Positions 17,114 to 27,149 of a stretch of DNA of 64,000 nt are shown in pieces. The notes beneath the pieces are model-generated. The model did no database searches. It was not told the DNA's origin and saw nothing but the letters and a program-made list of their open reading frames with translations. A program made the translations under genes and the position numbers. The stretch is from Microbacterium terregens (lineage in GTDB: Bacteria > Actinomycetota > Actinomycetes > Actinomycetales > Microbacteriaceae): contig NZ_BAAAWH010000001.1 in assembly GCF_039534975.1 (NCBI RefSeq), positions 2,356,001 to 2,420,000 on the forward strand. The letters run 5' to 3'. Numbering within the stretch: position 1 is the first letter of the stretch; every line of letters begins with the position of its first letter.

Positions 17114-18067
17114 CTACTGCGCAGTCAGTTCGGCGAGCGCAGCGCGCAGGTCTTCGACCGGCAGCTCGACGATGGTGGCCTCGCCGCGCTTCTCCGTCTC
17201 GAGTGCCGACACGACCCGCTGATCGCGGTAGGTCTTCTCCAGCAGCACCCACGCCGGGTTGTCGGCGTTCTTCGCCGTCGTCGCGACGACGATGACGTAC
17301 GGGCTGGATGTCGAGGCCGAGGAGTCCTCCAGTACGAGAGCGTCGCCGCTGGTGATCTTCAACGCGGGGTCGAAGTCGTCGGTGGCGACGACGACCGCGT
17401 CGATGGTCGGATCCGTGTACGCGGTCTGCACGGATTCGTGTGCGAGGCGCACCAACTCGATGTTGTCAGGGTTGGCGATGATGTCCTCTTCGGTGGGGAA
17501 GACTCCGGCGTCGGGGTCGACCTCGAGCACACCCGCGGTCTGCAGGATGAACAGCGAGCGCGAGAAGTTCGCCGGGTCGTCGGGGACTGCGATGCGTGCA
17601 CCGGCCGGGACGTCGTCGACCGAGGCGAGCGTGTCCGAGAACAGACCCCACGCGGAGATGACGGTGGAGAACACCGGCGTGATGTCGGCGGCGTTCTCCT
17701 TGTTGAACTGGCTCAGCCATGCCACGTGCTGGAAGGAGTTCGCATCGACCTCACCCTCGATCAGCGCGGTGTTGGGCAGGTACGGGTCGTCGAAGTTGAT
17801 GAACTCGATGTCCAGGCCGTTCTCGCGCCCGACCTTGACGATCGCGTCCTGGAAGTCGCTCTGCGCGGTGTCGGCGATCGTGAGCGGGATGAGCTCGGTG
17901 TCGCCACCGGCGGTCGCGGAGGAGTTCTGCACGAGAATCGGGATGGTGATCGCCGCGACGATGGCGAAGACGGCGACGACACCGACGATGATGCCGATGC
18001 GGCGACGGGACTTCTTCTTTGCGAGGTGCGCGTCGATCTCGGCGTGGGTCGAGTTGTCGTTGCTCAA
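17114..18067 (-). CDS. metQ: methionine ABC transporter binding protein, membrane-anchored
   Basis: About 317 residues. The NLPA/MetQ fold is clear (AQSDFQDAIVKVGRENGLDIEFINFDDPYLPNTALIEGEVDANSFQHVAWL). The N-terminus is unusual: a charged head (AKKKSRRR) and one transmembrane helix (about residues 24-47) with no lipobox cysteine, so the protein should be tethered by a helix, not by lipid. The start looks like a TTG at 18067 with GGAG about 9 bases upstream; no ATG or GTG fits better. First gene of metQNI. Confidence 0.85.
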   Translation of the reverse strand: MSNDNSTHAEIDAHLAKKKSRRRIGIIVGVVAVFAIVAAITIPILVQNSSATAGGDTELIPLTIADTAQSDFQDAIVKVGRENGLDIEFINFDDPYLPNTALIEGEVDANSFQHVAWLSQFNKENAADITPVFSTVISAWGLFSDTLASVDDVPAGARIAVPDDPANFSRSLFILQTAGVLEVDPDAGVFPTEEDIIANPDNIELVRLAHESVQTAYTDPTIDAVVVATDDFDPALKITSGDALVLEDSSASTSSPYVIVVATTAKNADNPAWVLLEKTYRDQRVVSALETEKRGEATIVELPVEDLRAALAELTAQ

Positions 18068-18198
18068 GAGCTTCTTCTCCGAAGGGGGTGGGGGGGATGC
18101 CGAGCAGGACGCGCAGGTCATCTCATCCCAGCCTGAGCGCACCGCGGCATCCGCTGAAATCCCGCGACCCGGGGCGTAACACCGCGACGCACCCGTGC

Positions 18199-18252
18199 CG
18201 GCACAGCAGAACGCGCCACCCGGTGCGATCCCGGATGACGCGTTCTGTGCCG
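18199..18252 (-). terminator. imperfect hairpin after the collagen-like gene
   Basis: CGCGTTCTGTGCCG at 18239-18252 pairs with CGGCACAG and AACGCG at 18199-18215 with a 3-base bulge. It lies just beyond the stop of the collagen-like gene and before metQ. There is no clear T tract, so it may be a processing or attenuating hairpin. Confidence 0.45.
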
Positions 18253-18264
18253 TGGGTGTGGACG

Positions 18265-19728
18265 CTAGCTGCGCTGTGCGCTGCGACGACGGGCCTGAGT
18301 GATCAGGAAGCCACCGCCGATCGCGACGAGTGCGGCTGACAGCAGGATCCACATGCTCGATCCGTCGCTGCCGGTCTTCGCGAGCGTCTTGCTCGCTACG
18401 ACGCGCGTGGTGCCGTCGACGGAGGGGTTGACGACGGTGTCGCCGACCACTGCCGGGGTGCCGGGTGCGCCCGGTGCGCCGGGAGCGCCGGGCAGGCCCG
18501 GGGCGCCGGGCGCGCCAGGCTCACCAGGAGCACCAGGCAGGCCAGGCTCACCGGGCGCGCCAGGCTCACCAGGAGCACCAGGCAGGCCAGGCTCACCAGG
18601 CTCACCGGGAGCGCCGGGAGCGCCGGGCAGGCCAGGAGCACCAGGCAGGCCAGGCTCACCAGGAGCGCCAGGCTCACCAGGAGCGCCAGGCTCACCAGGA
18701 GCGCCAGGCTCACCAGGAGCGCCAGGCTCACCAGGAGCGCCAGGCTCACCAGGAGCGCCAGGCTCACCAGGAGCGCCAGGCTCACCAGGAGCACCGGGCT
18801 CGCCAGGAGCGCCGGGCTCACCAGGAGCGCCAGGCTCACCAGGAGCGCCAGGCTCACCAGGAGCACCGGGCTCACCAGGAGCGCCGGGCTCACCAGGAGC
18901 GCCGGGCTCGCCAGGTGCTCCGGGCTCCCCGGGAGGGCCAGGCTCGCCGGGCTCTCCGGGAGGGCCCGGCTCTCCGTCGCAGCGCGGGTCAACGAAGACA
19001 TTGTTGTCGAGCGTCACAGCGCCGTTGCGTGCAAGGGCACGGCCTTCGACTGTTGTGCCGGTCGTGACCGTAACCGAGGTGAGCGCCATGATGGTGCCGA
19101 CGAAGTCGGAGTCGGTTCCGAGTGTCGCGGAGCTACCGACCTGCCAGAAGACGTTGCACGCCTGCGCCTCGTTGATCAACGCGACGACGCTGCTGGAGGC
19201 GGTGGTGAGCTCGGAGCCGATCTGGAACACCCAGACCGCGTCCGGGTCGCCCTCCGCGTCGAGCGTGAGCGTTCCGGTGATGGCCGCCGTATCGGCCGAG
19301 AAGTACACGCGCGCAGGCAGCGTCCGGCCGCCGAGGTCAGCGCTGATCGTCTCATCCGGGGCTTGTCCGGCCGCATTGTTGTAGGCCGTTATCAGGTCGA
19401 CGTGCGCCTGCTGAGCATGTGCGTCCGTCGTGTGAGTGGTGCCGCCGACGACGATGCCGGGCGGGAAGCCGGTGATCGACGTGCCCGGGTGCAGACCCAG
19501 GTCTCCGCGGAGCACGCTGGGGCCGGTGTTGGTCACCGTCGAAGCGCCGAGCACGACGTACGAGTCTGCTGTTCCGAGGCCGACGGGGGTCGCGATGGCA
19601 TAGGCGCTCGGGATCACAGCGGTCAGGCTGGCCAGAGTCACCCCGAGTGCGACGGCCGCAGCGGCGCCGGTTCGATAGGGTCGCCGGGCGTGTGTTGACC
19701 GGGAGGGTTTGGACGTGTGGGCTCCCAT
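18265..19728 (-). CDS. wall-anchored ice-binding-like (DUF3494) protein with collagen-like stalk
   Basis: 487 residues. A Sec signal (to about residue 45) is followed by a DUF3494 ice-binding-like domain at about 48-248 ([26 protein letters not shown], then [14 protein letters not shown] and [15 protein letters not shown]). A Gly-X-Y stalk of about 170 residues follows, mostly GAPGEP units. The C-terminus is a sorting signal: LAKTG, a hydrophobic helix and a basic end ([10 protein letters not shown]). LAxTG motifs are recognised by class E sortases in high-G+C actinobacteria; the sortase at 11102 is class F-like, so the partner enzyme is probably elsewhere. It is likely an adhesin or surface stalk. 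Ice binding is only one known activity of this domain. Confidence 0.9.
   Translation of the reverse strand: MGAHTSKPSRSTHARRPYRTGAAAAVALGVTLASLTAVIPSAYAIATPVGLGTADSYVVLGASTVTNTGPSVLRGDLGLHPGTSITGFPPGIVVGGTTHTTDAHAQQAHVDLITAYNNAAGQAPDETISADLGGRTLPARVYFSADTAAITGTLTLDAEGDPDAVWVFQIGSELTTASSSVVALINEAQACNVFWQVGSSATLGTDSDFVGTIMALTSVTVTTGTTVEGRALARNGAVTLDNNVFVDPRCDGEPGPPGEPGEPGPPGEPGAPGEPGAPGEPGAPGEPGAPGEPGAPGEPGAPGEPGAPGEPGAPGEPGAPGEPGAPGEPGAPGEPGAPGEPGAPGEPGAPGEPGAPGEPGLPGAPGLPGAPGAPGEPGEPGLPGAPGEPGAPGEPGLPGAPGEPGAPGAPGLPGAPGAPGAPGTPAVVGDTVVNPSVDGTTRVVASKTLAKTGSDGSSMWILLSAALVAIGGGFLITQARRRSAQRS
18453..18975. repeat. collagen-like 18-bp tandem repeat tract
   Basis: The minus strand encodes an unbroken Gly-X-Y run. 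The core is an 18-bp unit for GAPGEP repeated about 15 times with near identity, flanked by variants ([12 protein letters not shown]). Such tracts change length by slippage or recombination, so stalk length may vary between cells or strains. Because GGN and CCN are complementary, the opposite strand also reads as Gly-X-Pro triplets; this is not a second gene. Confidence 0.95.
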
Positions 19729-20023
19729 GGGAACCGCCTTCTCATCCCCAGAGATGCGGGGGGCACGGCCCGAAGTGAGCCATTTTTCACAGTAGATACA
19801 TAGAGAAGGTTTACCTAAGGAATCCTTAATGTTTTCTTTGCTTATTCAGTGGAACTGAGAATATGCCTCGGTAATCGACGCTGAACGCGGATCGGTACGG
19901 ACCCGGTCGGCGGATGGCCTACCTTCTATGCACCTCGAAACGCCGATTCCCCCCAACCGACCCCGAAAGGAACGGGGTCTGTCCCGGGTGCGCTCCGCCG
20001 TCCGTTCGGTCTACCGTGCCGTT
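19729..20023. other. AT-rich intergenic region upstream of the collagen-like gene
   Basis: 295 bases between divergent genes. Bases 19780-19875 are much richer in A and T than the surroundings and should hold the minus-strand promoter of the surface protein; TATGTATCTACTGT on that strand contains possible -10 elements. No small ORF or RNA fold convinced me. A TACCGT box at 20012-20017 serves the plus-strand gene. Confidence 0.5.
20012..20017 (+). promoter_or_regulatory. -10 box of a leaderless promoter
   Basis: TACCGT followed by 6 bases and the ATG at 20024, with no ribosome binding site between. Confidence 0.5.
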
Positions 20024-20335
20024 ATGGAGACGGATCCGCTGCCGCCGAGCGTCGACGAGATCCTGGAATCCATCGGCGCGGCCGCCGCCCCGAGCGGACG
20101 GGTACGCCGCCGCGAGGAAGACCAGCTCAAGGCCGACATGATGAATGTCCGCGAGCGGTGGATGCCGGTTGACCCGCGCGCCTTTCAGATCAAGTGCTAC
20201 GAGGCAGGACTCACTTCGGAGTCCGCCGGCGCGCTCGTCGGCTTTCTCCGGCACGTGCAGCAGGGCGGGAACCTGCGCCCGCGCGACAGCGGCTTCCGAT
20301 TCCCGCAGAGCCCTGATTCGCTGAATCCGAGTTAG
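20024..20335 (+). CDS. small hypothetical protein
   Basis: 103 residues, soluble and charged, with no signal peptide or recognised domain. Features seen are an acidic start (METDPLPPSVDEILESIG), a basic helix (GRVRRREEDQLKADMMNVRERW) and a conserved-looking middle (DPRAFQIKCYEAGLTSESAGALVGFLRHVQQG). A longer frame begins at 19928, but the ATG at 20024 has a leaderless-type TACCGT box 6 bases upstream. I do not recognise it. Confidence 0.55.
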   Translation: METDPLPPSVDEILESIGAAAAPSGRVRRREEDQLKADMMNVRERWMPVDPRAFQIKCYEAGLTSESAGALVGFLRHVQQGGNLRPRDSGFRFPQSPDSLNPS

Positions 20336-20396
20336 CCCGTCGCGAGGACCCGCATCCCCGGCAGCCGCGCATTCGCATCGGCCCCTCGGAGCACGC

Positions 20397-20534
20397 ATCC
20401 GGATGGAGTTGGACGGCCGGCTCGTCGGGATCGTGCGCCTCACCGTCGAGGCCTGCCGCGTAACGCACGTGTACTCGATCGCGAATCCGGACAAGCTCGG
20501 ATGGCTCGACGAGGAGGCGACGGTCACCCGCTGA
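20397..20534 (+). pseudogene. remnant of a SigJ-type sigma factor C-terminus
   Basis: The frame gives RIRMELDGRLVGIVRLTV followed by a segment with HVYSIANPDKLGWL before a TGA at 20532. This matches the end of the SnoaL-like C-terminal domain of ECF41/SigJ sigma factors, where a DGRLVGV strand is followed by IxNPDKL. No sigma-2 or sigma-4 region lies upstream, so only the last 45 or so codons survive. It is a degraded gene, though a short expressed ORF from the ATG at 20403 cannot be excluded. Confidence 0.6.
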
Positions 20535-20628
20535 CCCGCGGGGCGATGTGCGGGCGGTGTCGCGCTCAGCGGAAGCGGTCACTAGCGTCGTAGGCGCGCA
20601 GACACCCAACCCCGGAGGAAGCACGACC

Positions 20629-21945
20629 ATGTTCGACACCATCGTGATCGGGGCAGGCATCGCAGGCCTGACCGCCGCCCGCCTGCTGAACAGTGCGGGC
20701 CATCGTGTCGTCGTGATCGAGGCCCGCGACCGGGTCGGCGGCCGGGTCTGGACCGATCGCACCGGTGAGCTGGTCACCGACCTCGGTGCCTCGTGGATCC
20801 ACGGCATCAACGACTCCCCCGTCGCCCAGGCGGCCGAGGCCTTCGGCATGCGCACGGTCGAGTTCACCGTCGGCGGCTACCAGCCCGACAGCCGCCCGAT
20901 CGCCTACTACGATCCCGACGGCAAGAAACTGTCGGATGCCGCGACACAGCGCTTCGTGGAGGACATCCACGCCGTCGACGCCGCACTTCTCGTGGTCGTC
21001 GCGGCGTCCGCCCCCGCGGCATCCTACCGAGACGTCACCGAACAGGCGCTCGCGGCCCAGGGCTGGAACCAGGAACGCGTCCATCGGGTGCGCGAGTACC
21101 TGGAGCACCGCTCGGAAGAGCAGTACGGCGCGTGGATCGAGGATCTCGCCGCGCACGGACTCGACGACGACTCCATCGACGGCGACGAAGTCGTCTTCCC
21201 CGATGGTTACGACCGCCTTCCTGCGCGGCTCGCGGAGGGCCTCGACGTTCGCCTGCAGCACGTCGTCTCACGCGTCCAGTGGTCGACCGAGGGCGTCGTC
21301 GTGACGACCGACCGCGCCACCTTCGCCGCCGACACCGTTGTCGTGACGGTACCTGTCGGAGTGCTCCAGTCGGACGGCTTCGTGATCGACCCGCCGCTCC
21401 CCCCGTCCGTTTCCAGCGCACTCGGCCGGCTCACGATGAACGACTTCGAGAAGGTGTTCCTGAGCTTCCCGACGAAGTTCTGGGACGACGGCGTCTACGC
21501 GATCCGGCAGCAGGGTCCGCAGAGCCGTTGGTGGCACTCCTGGTACGACCTCACCGCTCTGCACGACACCCCGACCCTGTTGACCTTCGCCGCGGGCCCC
21601 GCGGCCGTCGAGATCCGCGGCTGGTCCGCGGAACGGGTCGTCGAGTCGGTCCTGGAGCAGCTGCGGCGGCTGTACGGCGACCGCGTCGAGCAGCCCACGC
21701 ACGTGCACGTCACCGCGTGGCATGACGACCCGTTCGCGCTCGGGTCGTACGCCTACATGACGGTCGGCTCGACGACCGCCGACCACGACGATCTCGCCAC
21801 ACCGGTGGGCGGGAAGCTGCACATCGCCGGCGAGGCGACGTGGACGGATGATCCGGCGACCGTCGCGGCGGCGATGTACTCCGGCCACCGCGCCGCATCG
21901 CGCATCCTCGACCACGACGTCCCGATCGACGGAGCGTGGTCCTGA
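20629..21945 (+). CDS. flavin monoamine oxidase family protein
   Basis: 438 residues. The FAD-binding GAGIAGLTAARLL is at residues 8-20, followed by the acidic end VVVIEARDRVGGRVWT typical of the amine oxidase superfamily. GASWIHG and the C-terminal GKLHIAGEATWTDDPATVAAAMYSGHRAA supply the second FAD motif. Such enzymes oxidise primary or polyamines to aldehydes with release of ammonia and hydrogen peroxide. The covalent-flavin cysteine of human MAO is not evident. The ribosome site GGAGGAA lies 8 bases before the ATG. The Rox-like gene follows after 20 bases and may be co-transcribed. Confidence 0.9.
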   Translation: MFDTIVIGAGIAGLTAARLLNSAGHRVVVIEARDRVGGRVWTDRTGELVTDLGASWIHGINDSPVAQAAEAFGMRTVEFTVGGYQPDSRPIAYYDPDGKKLSDAATQRFVEDIHAVDAALLVVVAASAPAASYRDVTEQALAAQGWNQERVHRVREYLEHRSEEQYGAWIEDLAAHGLDDDSIDGDEVVFPDGYDRLPARLAEGLDVRLQHVVSRVQWSTEGVVVTTDRATFAADTVVVTVPVGVLQSDGFVIDPPLPPSVSSALGRLTMNDFEKVFLSFPTKFWDDGVYAIRQQGPQSRWWHSWYDLTALHDTPTLLTFAAGPAAVEIRGWSAERVVESVLEQLRRLYGDRVEQPTHVHVTAWHDDPFALGSYAYMTVGSTTADHDDLATPVGGKLHIAGEATWTDDPATVAAAMYSGHRAASRILDHDVPIDGAWS

Positions 21946-21962
21946 CCCCGAACTCGGAGTAA

Positions 21963-23393
<1,431 letters not shown>

Positions 23394-24335
23394 TCAGGCG
23401 GGACCGCCCAAGGCCATCAGTCCGCGCAGCACCGACAACTCGGGGGCATCGGACACGATGAAGCGCGGCATCGGCAGCACCCGCCAAATGTGCTCGCGCA
23501 CATACTCCTGAATAACCGGGACAACGTGTCCGGCCGCGCGGGCCACCCCGCCGGCGATGACGATCGCGCTCGGTTCGACAAGGTGGCAGCACGTCACGGC
23601 GACGACCGCCCACGCTCGAATCGCCTGATCACGCGCGAGCACGGCGATCGTGTCCCCCGATTCTGCGCGGTCGAGCAGCTCCGCGAACCCGAGGGGTGCG
23701 GCATCCGCGAACCTCTCCCGCCACAGGGCACGCGAGCCCCCGTCGGTCGATATCTCGACCAGGTCAGCCACGCGGTCGCGTAGCGCCCAGCTGCCGCCGA
23801 AGACCTCGGCGCAACCGATGTTCCCGCAATTGCACGCCGGCCCGTTCCAGTCGATGGTCACGTGCCCACCGAGGTTTCCGCCCGCGCCCGACGCGCCCCG
23901 CAGCATCTGTCCATCAACCATGGCCGCCGTCCCGATGCCCGTCCCCAGCACGAGGATGACAGCATCCGTCTCGCCCGCCGCGCTGCCGGATGCGACCTCG
24001 CCGATCAGGGCAGCCCGCGCATCGTTCTCGACGATGCCGACGGCGCCGAAGGAGCGTTGCGCCCACTCAACCAGGTCGGCGCCGATCATCCAGTCGTACT
24101 TGCCATGCGCCAGTGCGAGGCGTGTGCCCGCCGCGTCGATGAGGCCAGGGACGGCCAGCGCCACGACGTCGATCTCGCCCGGCTCCGCTCCGAGCGACGC
24201 GGCGGCAGCGACCACCGCGTCGAGGTCGCCCGCAGCGCCGCCTACCGGGAACTCGCGCGTGGAGGTCAGCACACCGTTGCGGGCCAGGCCCATCTTGATG
24301 TTGGTGCCGCCGAAGTCGACGCACAGTCGCGCCAT
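23394..24335 (-). CDS. ROK-family sugar kinase
   Basis: 313 residues. The ATP-binding phosphate-1 motif is DFGGTNIKMGL near the N-terminus. A second motif is LVLGTGIGTAAMVDG, and the ROK zinc site is CNCGNIGCAEVFGG. The HV motif upstream (GGHVTIDWNGPACNCG) is intact. ROK kinases phosphorylate glucose, mannose or N-acetyl amino sugars; the missing DNA-binding domain rules out a NagC-type repressor. Start chosen at the ATG before ARLCVDFGG. Confidence 0.88.
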   Translation of the reverse strand: MARLCVDFGGTNIKMGLARNGVLTSTREFPVGGAAGDLDAVVAAAASLGAEPGEIDVVALAVPGLIDAAGTRLALAHGKYDWMIGADLVEWAQRSFGAVGIVENDARAALIGEVASGSAAGETDAVILVLGTGIGTAAMVDGQMLRGASGAGGNLGGHVTIDWNGPACNCGNIGCAEVFGGSWALRDRVADLVEISTDGGSRALWRERFADAAPLGFAELLDRAESGDTIAVLARDQAIRAWAVVAVTCCHLVEPSAIVIAGGVARAAGHVVPVIQEYVREHIWRVLPMPRFIVSDAPELSVLRGLMALGGPA

Positions 24336-24525
24336 TCGAAACCCCCTCGGTTCAGACGACAAACGAGAAGTCCCGGCCCGCCTCACGGACGTGGACCGGG
24401 ATGGCCTTGACCAGTCCTGGCAGCCATGCGAATCCTTCCGACGCCGTGCTCGGAGGATATCAGCGCGTCATCGCGGATCGTCGATCGCGGTGGACGACGC
24501 GGGTTTCGTCGACGTGAAGCTGAGG

Positions 24526-25353
24526 TCACGCCGCAGCGTCGGTGCTCGCCGTCGCCGTCGGTCGCCGTGTCGACTGGTCGCGGATCATGCGGGCGATGCC
24601 CGAGCGCAGCTGCACGAACTGGTCCAGCTCGCGGGTCGAGACCTGGTCACGCGGACGTGGCAGGTCCACGTCGATGGTCGCGACGATCGTCGACGGCGAC
24701 TTCGAGAGCACCAGCACACGATCGGCGAGATAGACGCTCTCGTCGATGTCGTGCGTGACGAACAGAATCGTCATGCTGAAGCGTTCGCGCACCGCGAGCA
24801 TGAGGTCCTCGAGCTCGGCGCGTGTCTGCGCGTCCACGGATGCGAACGGCTCGTCCATGAGCAGGATCTTGGGCCGGTAGGCCAGTGCGCGAGCGATCGC
24901 GACGCGCTGCTGCATGCCGCCCGACAGCTGCCATGGGTACTTGTCCGCCGAGCCGGTCAGGCCCACCGCATCCAGGCTCTCGTCGATCCGCGCCTTGCGC
25001 TCCGCGGCGGTCAGCCCGCGCCGGGGCAGCACGAACGCGATGTTTCCCGCGACGGTGCGCCACGGGAACAGCGAGCGGCTGTAGTCCTGGAAGACCAGGG
25101 CGAGGTCGCGCGGGACGCCGAGCACGGGCTCGCCCTGCAGCAGCACGGTGCCCCGCGTCGGCTTCATCAGACCCGAGAGGCAGCGCAGCATCGTCGTCTT
25201 GCCGCAGCCGGACGGTCCCACGATGGAGATGAACGCCCCCTCGGGCACGGTGAAGTCGAGCCGGCCGATCGCCTCGTGACGCTGGCGGCCTTCGTAGACG
25301 TGACCCAGCCCCTCGATCGTCAGCAGGTCGGTGGCGGTCGTGGTGATCGTCAT
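24526..25353 (-). CDS. NitT/TauT-family ABC transporter ATP-binding protein
   Basis: 275 residues. Walker A is GPSGCGKTTMLRCLSG, Q-loop LVFQDYSRSLFPWRTV, signature LSGGMQQR, Walker B ILLMDEPFASVD and switch VTHDIDESVYLADRV. The Q-loop and the GLMKPT stretch are typical of the SsuB/TauB/NrtD group, which import sulfonates, taurine, nitrate or pyrimidines. The ATG overlaps the stop of the permease gene. Last gene of a four-gene importer operon. Confidence 0.9.
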   Translation of the reverse strand: MTITTTATDLLTIEGLGHVYEGRQRHEAIGRLDFTVPEGAFISIVGPSGCGKTTMLRCLSGLMKPTRGTVLLQGEPVLGVPRDLALVFQDYSRSLFPWRTVAGNIAFVLPRRGLTAAERKARIDESLDAVGLTGSADKYPWQLSGGMQQRVAIARALAYRPKILLMDEPFASVDAQTRAELEDLMLAVRERFSMTILFVTHDIDESVYLADRVLVLSKSPSTIVATIDVDLPRPRDQVSTRELDQFVQLRSGIARMIRDQSTRRPTATASTDAAA

Positions 25354-26204
25354 GACAGTCCCTCTCGTGCGCCCCGGTGCCATCTGGTCACGCGTGATTC
25401 CACCAGGGCGAGGATCGCGTTGAGTACGTAGCCGAGGATGCCGAGCAGAAGGATGCCTGCCCACATGTCCAGCATTCGGAAGTTGCGCTGCGCGCCGAGG
25501 ATGACGAAGCCGATGCCGTCGGGCTTGCCCACCATCTCGGAGATCACCATGACGATGAGCGCGACCGACAGGCTCACGCGCAGGCCGGCGAAGATCTTGG
25601 GAGCCGCGCTGGGCAGAACGACCCCGAAGAACACCTTGCGTCGATCGAATTCGAAGACGCGTCCGGTGTCCAGGTGCAGCGACTCGACCGAGCGCACACC
25701 GTCGATCGTGTTCAGCAGCACCGGCCAGATCACCGCGAAAGCGATGAGCGCAACCCGCATCTCGTTTCCGAATCCGAGCAGGATCAGGAAGATGGGGATG
25801 AGGGCGGGCGGCGGGATCGCCCGCACGAAGTGGATGATCGGCTCGACGTAGTCCCCGAGGACGCGGCTGCGTCCGATCGCGACACCCAGCACGATGGCGA
25901 AGACCACCGCGATGGACCAGCCGCCCAGCATGCGGACGAGGCTCGGCACGATGTCGGTCCCCACCCGTTCCGTGAGGAACAGCGAGGACGGAGACCCGGA
26001 GAACCAGATCTCCACGAAGCGCTCGATGATGGCCGAGACCGGAGGGAAGAACGGCGACTCGGCGATGCGGGCGGCGAGCTCCCACACGAGCCCGAGAGCG
26101 AGCAGAGCGCCCCAGCGGATGCCGAATTCCCGGACTCTGCGGTAGTCCCGGCGCGGGCGCCGGACCACGCCCATCCACGTGGTCTTGGTGGTCGCCTCGG
26201 TCAT
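25350..26204 (-). CDS. NitT/TauT-family ABC transporter permease
   Basis: 284 residues with about six hydrophobic helices and a basic N-terminus (RRPRRDYRRVREFG). The ATPase-contact loop is near the sequence LPSAAPKIFAGLRVSLSVALIVMVISEMVG, characteristic of SsuC/TauC permeases. It is one of two tandem permease genes, which suggests a heterodimeric channel; single-permease systems are the commoner arrangement in this family. It overlaps the upstream permease by 4 bases. Confidence 0.9.
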   Translation of the reverse strand: MTEATTKTTWMGVVRRPRRDYRRVREFGIRWGALLALGLVWELAARIAESPFFPPVSAIIERFVEIWFSGSPSSLFLTERVGTDIVPSLVRMLGGWSIAVVFAIVLGVAIGRSRVLGDYVEPIIHFVRAIPPPALIPIFLILLGFGNEMRVALIAFAVIWPVLLNTIDGVRSVESLHLDTGRVFEFDRRKVFFGVVLPSAAPKIFAGLRVSLSVALIVMVISEMVGKPDGIGFVILGAQRNFRMLDMWAGILLLGILGYVLNAILALVESRVTRWHRGAREGLS

Positions 26205-27052
26205 TCCGAACCCTTTCCGGTCGGACGGAGCGCCGGCTGCCATGACAGGAAGCGGCGCTCGATGAGCACGAGCACTCCGTTGATCGCGAGTCCCAACAGG
26301 CCCGCGATGATGGTCGCGGCGTACACGAGGTCGGGTCGGTTGCCGGTGGCGCCGGCATCCAGCATCCATCGGCCGAGTCCGTCGGATGCCCCGGCCAGCA
26401 GTTCGGCGCTGACCGCGACGATCAGTGCGACGGACGCGGCGATGCGGATGCCGGTGAAGATGAAGGGCGCGGCGCTCGGCAGCGACACCGAGAACAGCGT
26501 GGCGATACGTCCGCGTCCGAAGCTCTGCGCCGTCAGCTTGGCGATCGGGTCGACGTCGTGCATGCCGTAGATCGTGTTGAAGAGGACGGGCCACAGGGTC
26601 GAGAAGACGATGAGCGCGATCTTCATCTCCGCGTCGTTTCCGAACACGAGGATGGCCAGCGGGATGAGTGCGACCGACGGGATCGGGCGTAGGAACTCGA
26701 TGACGGCGCGACTGGCCGAGTAGGCGCCGCGCGAGGAGCCGAGCACCACACCCAGCGAGACCGCCACGACGATGCAGATCGACAGGCCGATGGCCCACGC
26801 TTGCAGGGTCGCCAGCACGGCGCCGATGAAGCCTGGGTCGACCAGCAGCTCGCCGGTGCGGACGAGCACGAGGGAAGTCGGGGGGAGGAATGCCTCGTCC
26901 ACGATGCCGGAGCGCGAGATCAGCTCAGCGACGACGAAGAGCACGACGAGCCCGATCATCCCGCGGATGATCGACGTGCGTTTGGCCGAGCCACCGCCGG
27001 CGCGGGAACGCCGAGCGCGCGCGGGCTTCGGGGTCTGGGTCAGGACCGCCAA
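26201..27052 (-). CDS. NitT/TauT-family ABC transporter permease, second subunit
   Basis: 283 residues, about six hydrophobic helices, with the same signature region (LPSAAPFIFTGIRIAASVALIVAVSAELL). The N-terminus is strongly basic (KPARARRSRAGGGSAKR). The start appears to be a TTG at 27052 with GGAGG 9 bases upstream. Identity to the second permease is limited to the loop and some helices, so this is an old duplication. A hairpin at 27109-27144 separates it from the binding-protein gene and may lower its expression. Confidence 0.88.
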   Translation of the reverse strand: MAVLTQTPKPARARRSRAGGGSAKRTSIIRGMIGLVVLFVVAELISRSGIVDEAFLPPTSLVLVRTGELLVDPGFIGAVLATLQAWAIGLSICIVVAVSLGVVLGSSRGAYSASRAVIEFLRPIPSVALIPLAILVFGNDAEMKIALIVFSTLWPVLFNTIYGMHDVDPIAKLTAQSFGRGRIATLFSVSLPSAAPFIFTGIRIAASVALIVAVSAELLAGASDGLGRWMLDAGATGNRPDLVYAATIIAGLLGLAINGVLVLIERRFLSWQPALRPTGKGSE

Positions 27053-27108
27053 GGGTCACCGCCTCCGTGGTTCTGGTGGGCGAAATCCGGCGTGACCGGA
27101 ATGGTATG

Positions 27109-27144
27109 CCGGACGGAGACCCGGGAGTCCCGGCCTCCGTCCGG
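27109..27144. promoter_or_regulatory. intra-operon hairpin
   Basis: CCGGACGGAG (27109-27118) pairs perfectly with CTCCGTCCGG (27135-27144) around a 16-base loop that is itself partly self-complementary. There is no T tract. It lies just after the binding-protein gene and before the permeases, a common place for a stabilising or partly terminating hairpin that keeps binding protein in excess. Confidence 0.6.
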
Positions 27145-27149
27145 ATGCG

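Noticed and set aside
18068..18198. Possible SAM riboswitch before metQ
   Set aside because: I could not align the sequence to SAM-I, SAM-II or SAM-IV cores; only a simple hairpin of the upstream gene is clear.
18453..18975. Regular 18-bp repeats resembling a CRISPR array
   Set aside because: Repeats are contiguous without spacers and encode GAPGEP in frame. No cas genes are present and no other array was seen.
18299..19384. Long plus-strand frame encoding Gly-X-Pro repeats opposite the collagen-like gene
   Set aside because: It follows from the complementarity of GGN and CCN codons; it has no signal peptide, anchor or ribosome site, whereas the minus-strand protein has all of these.
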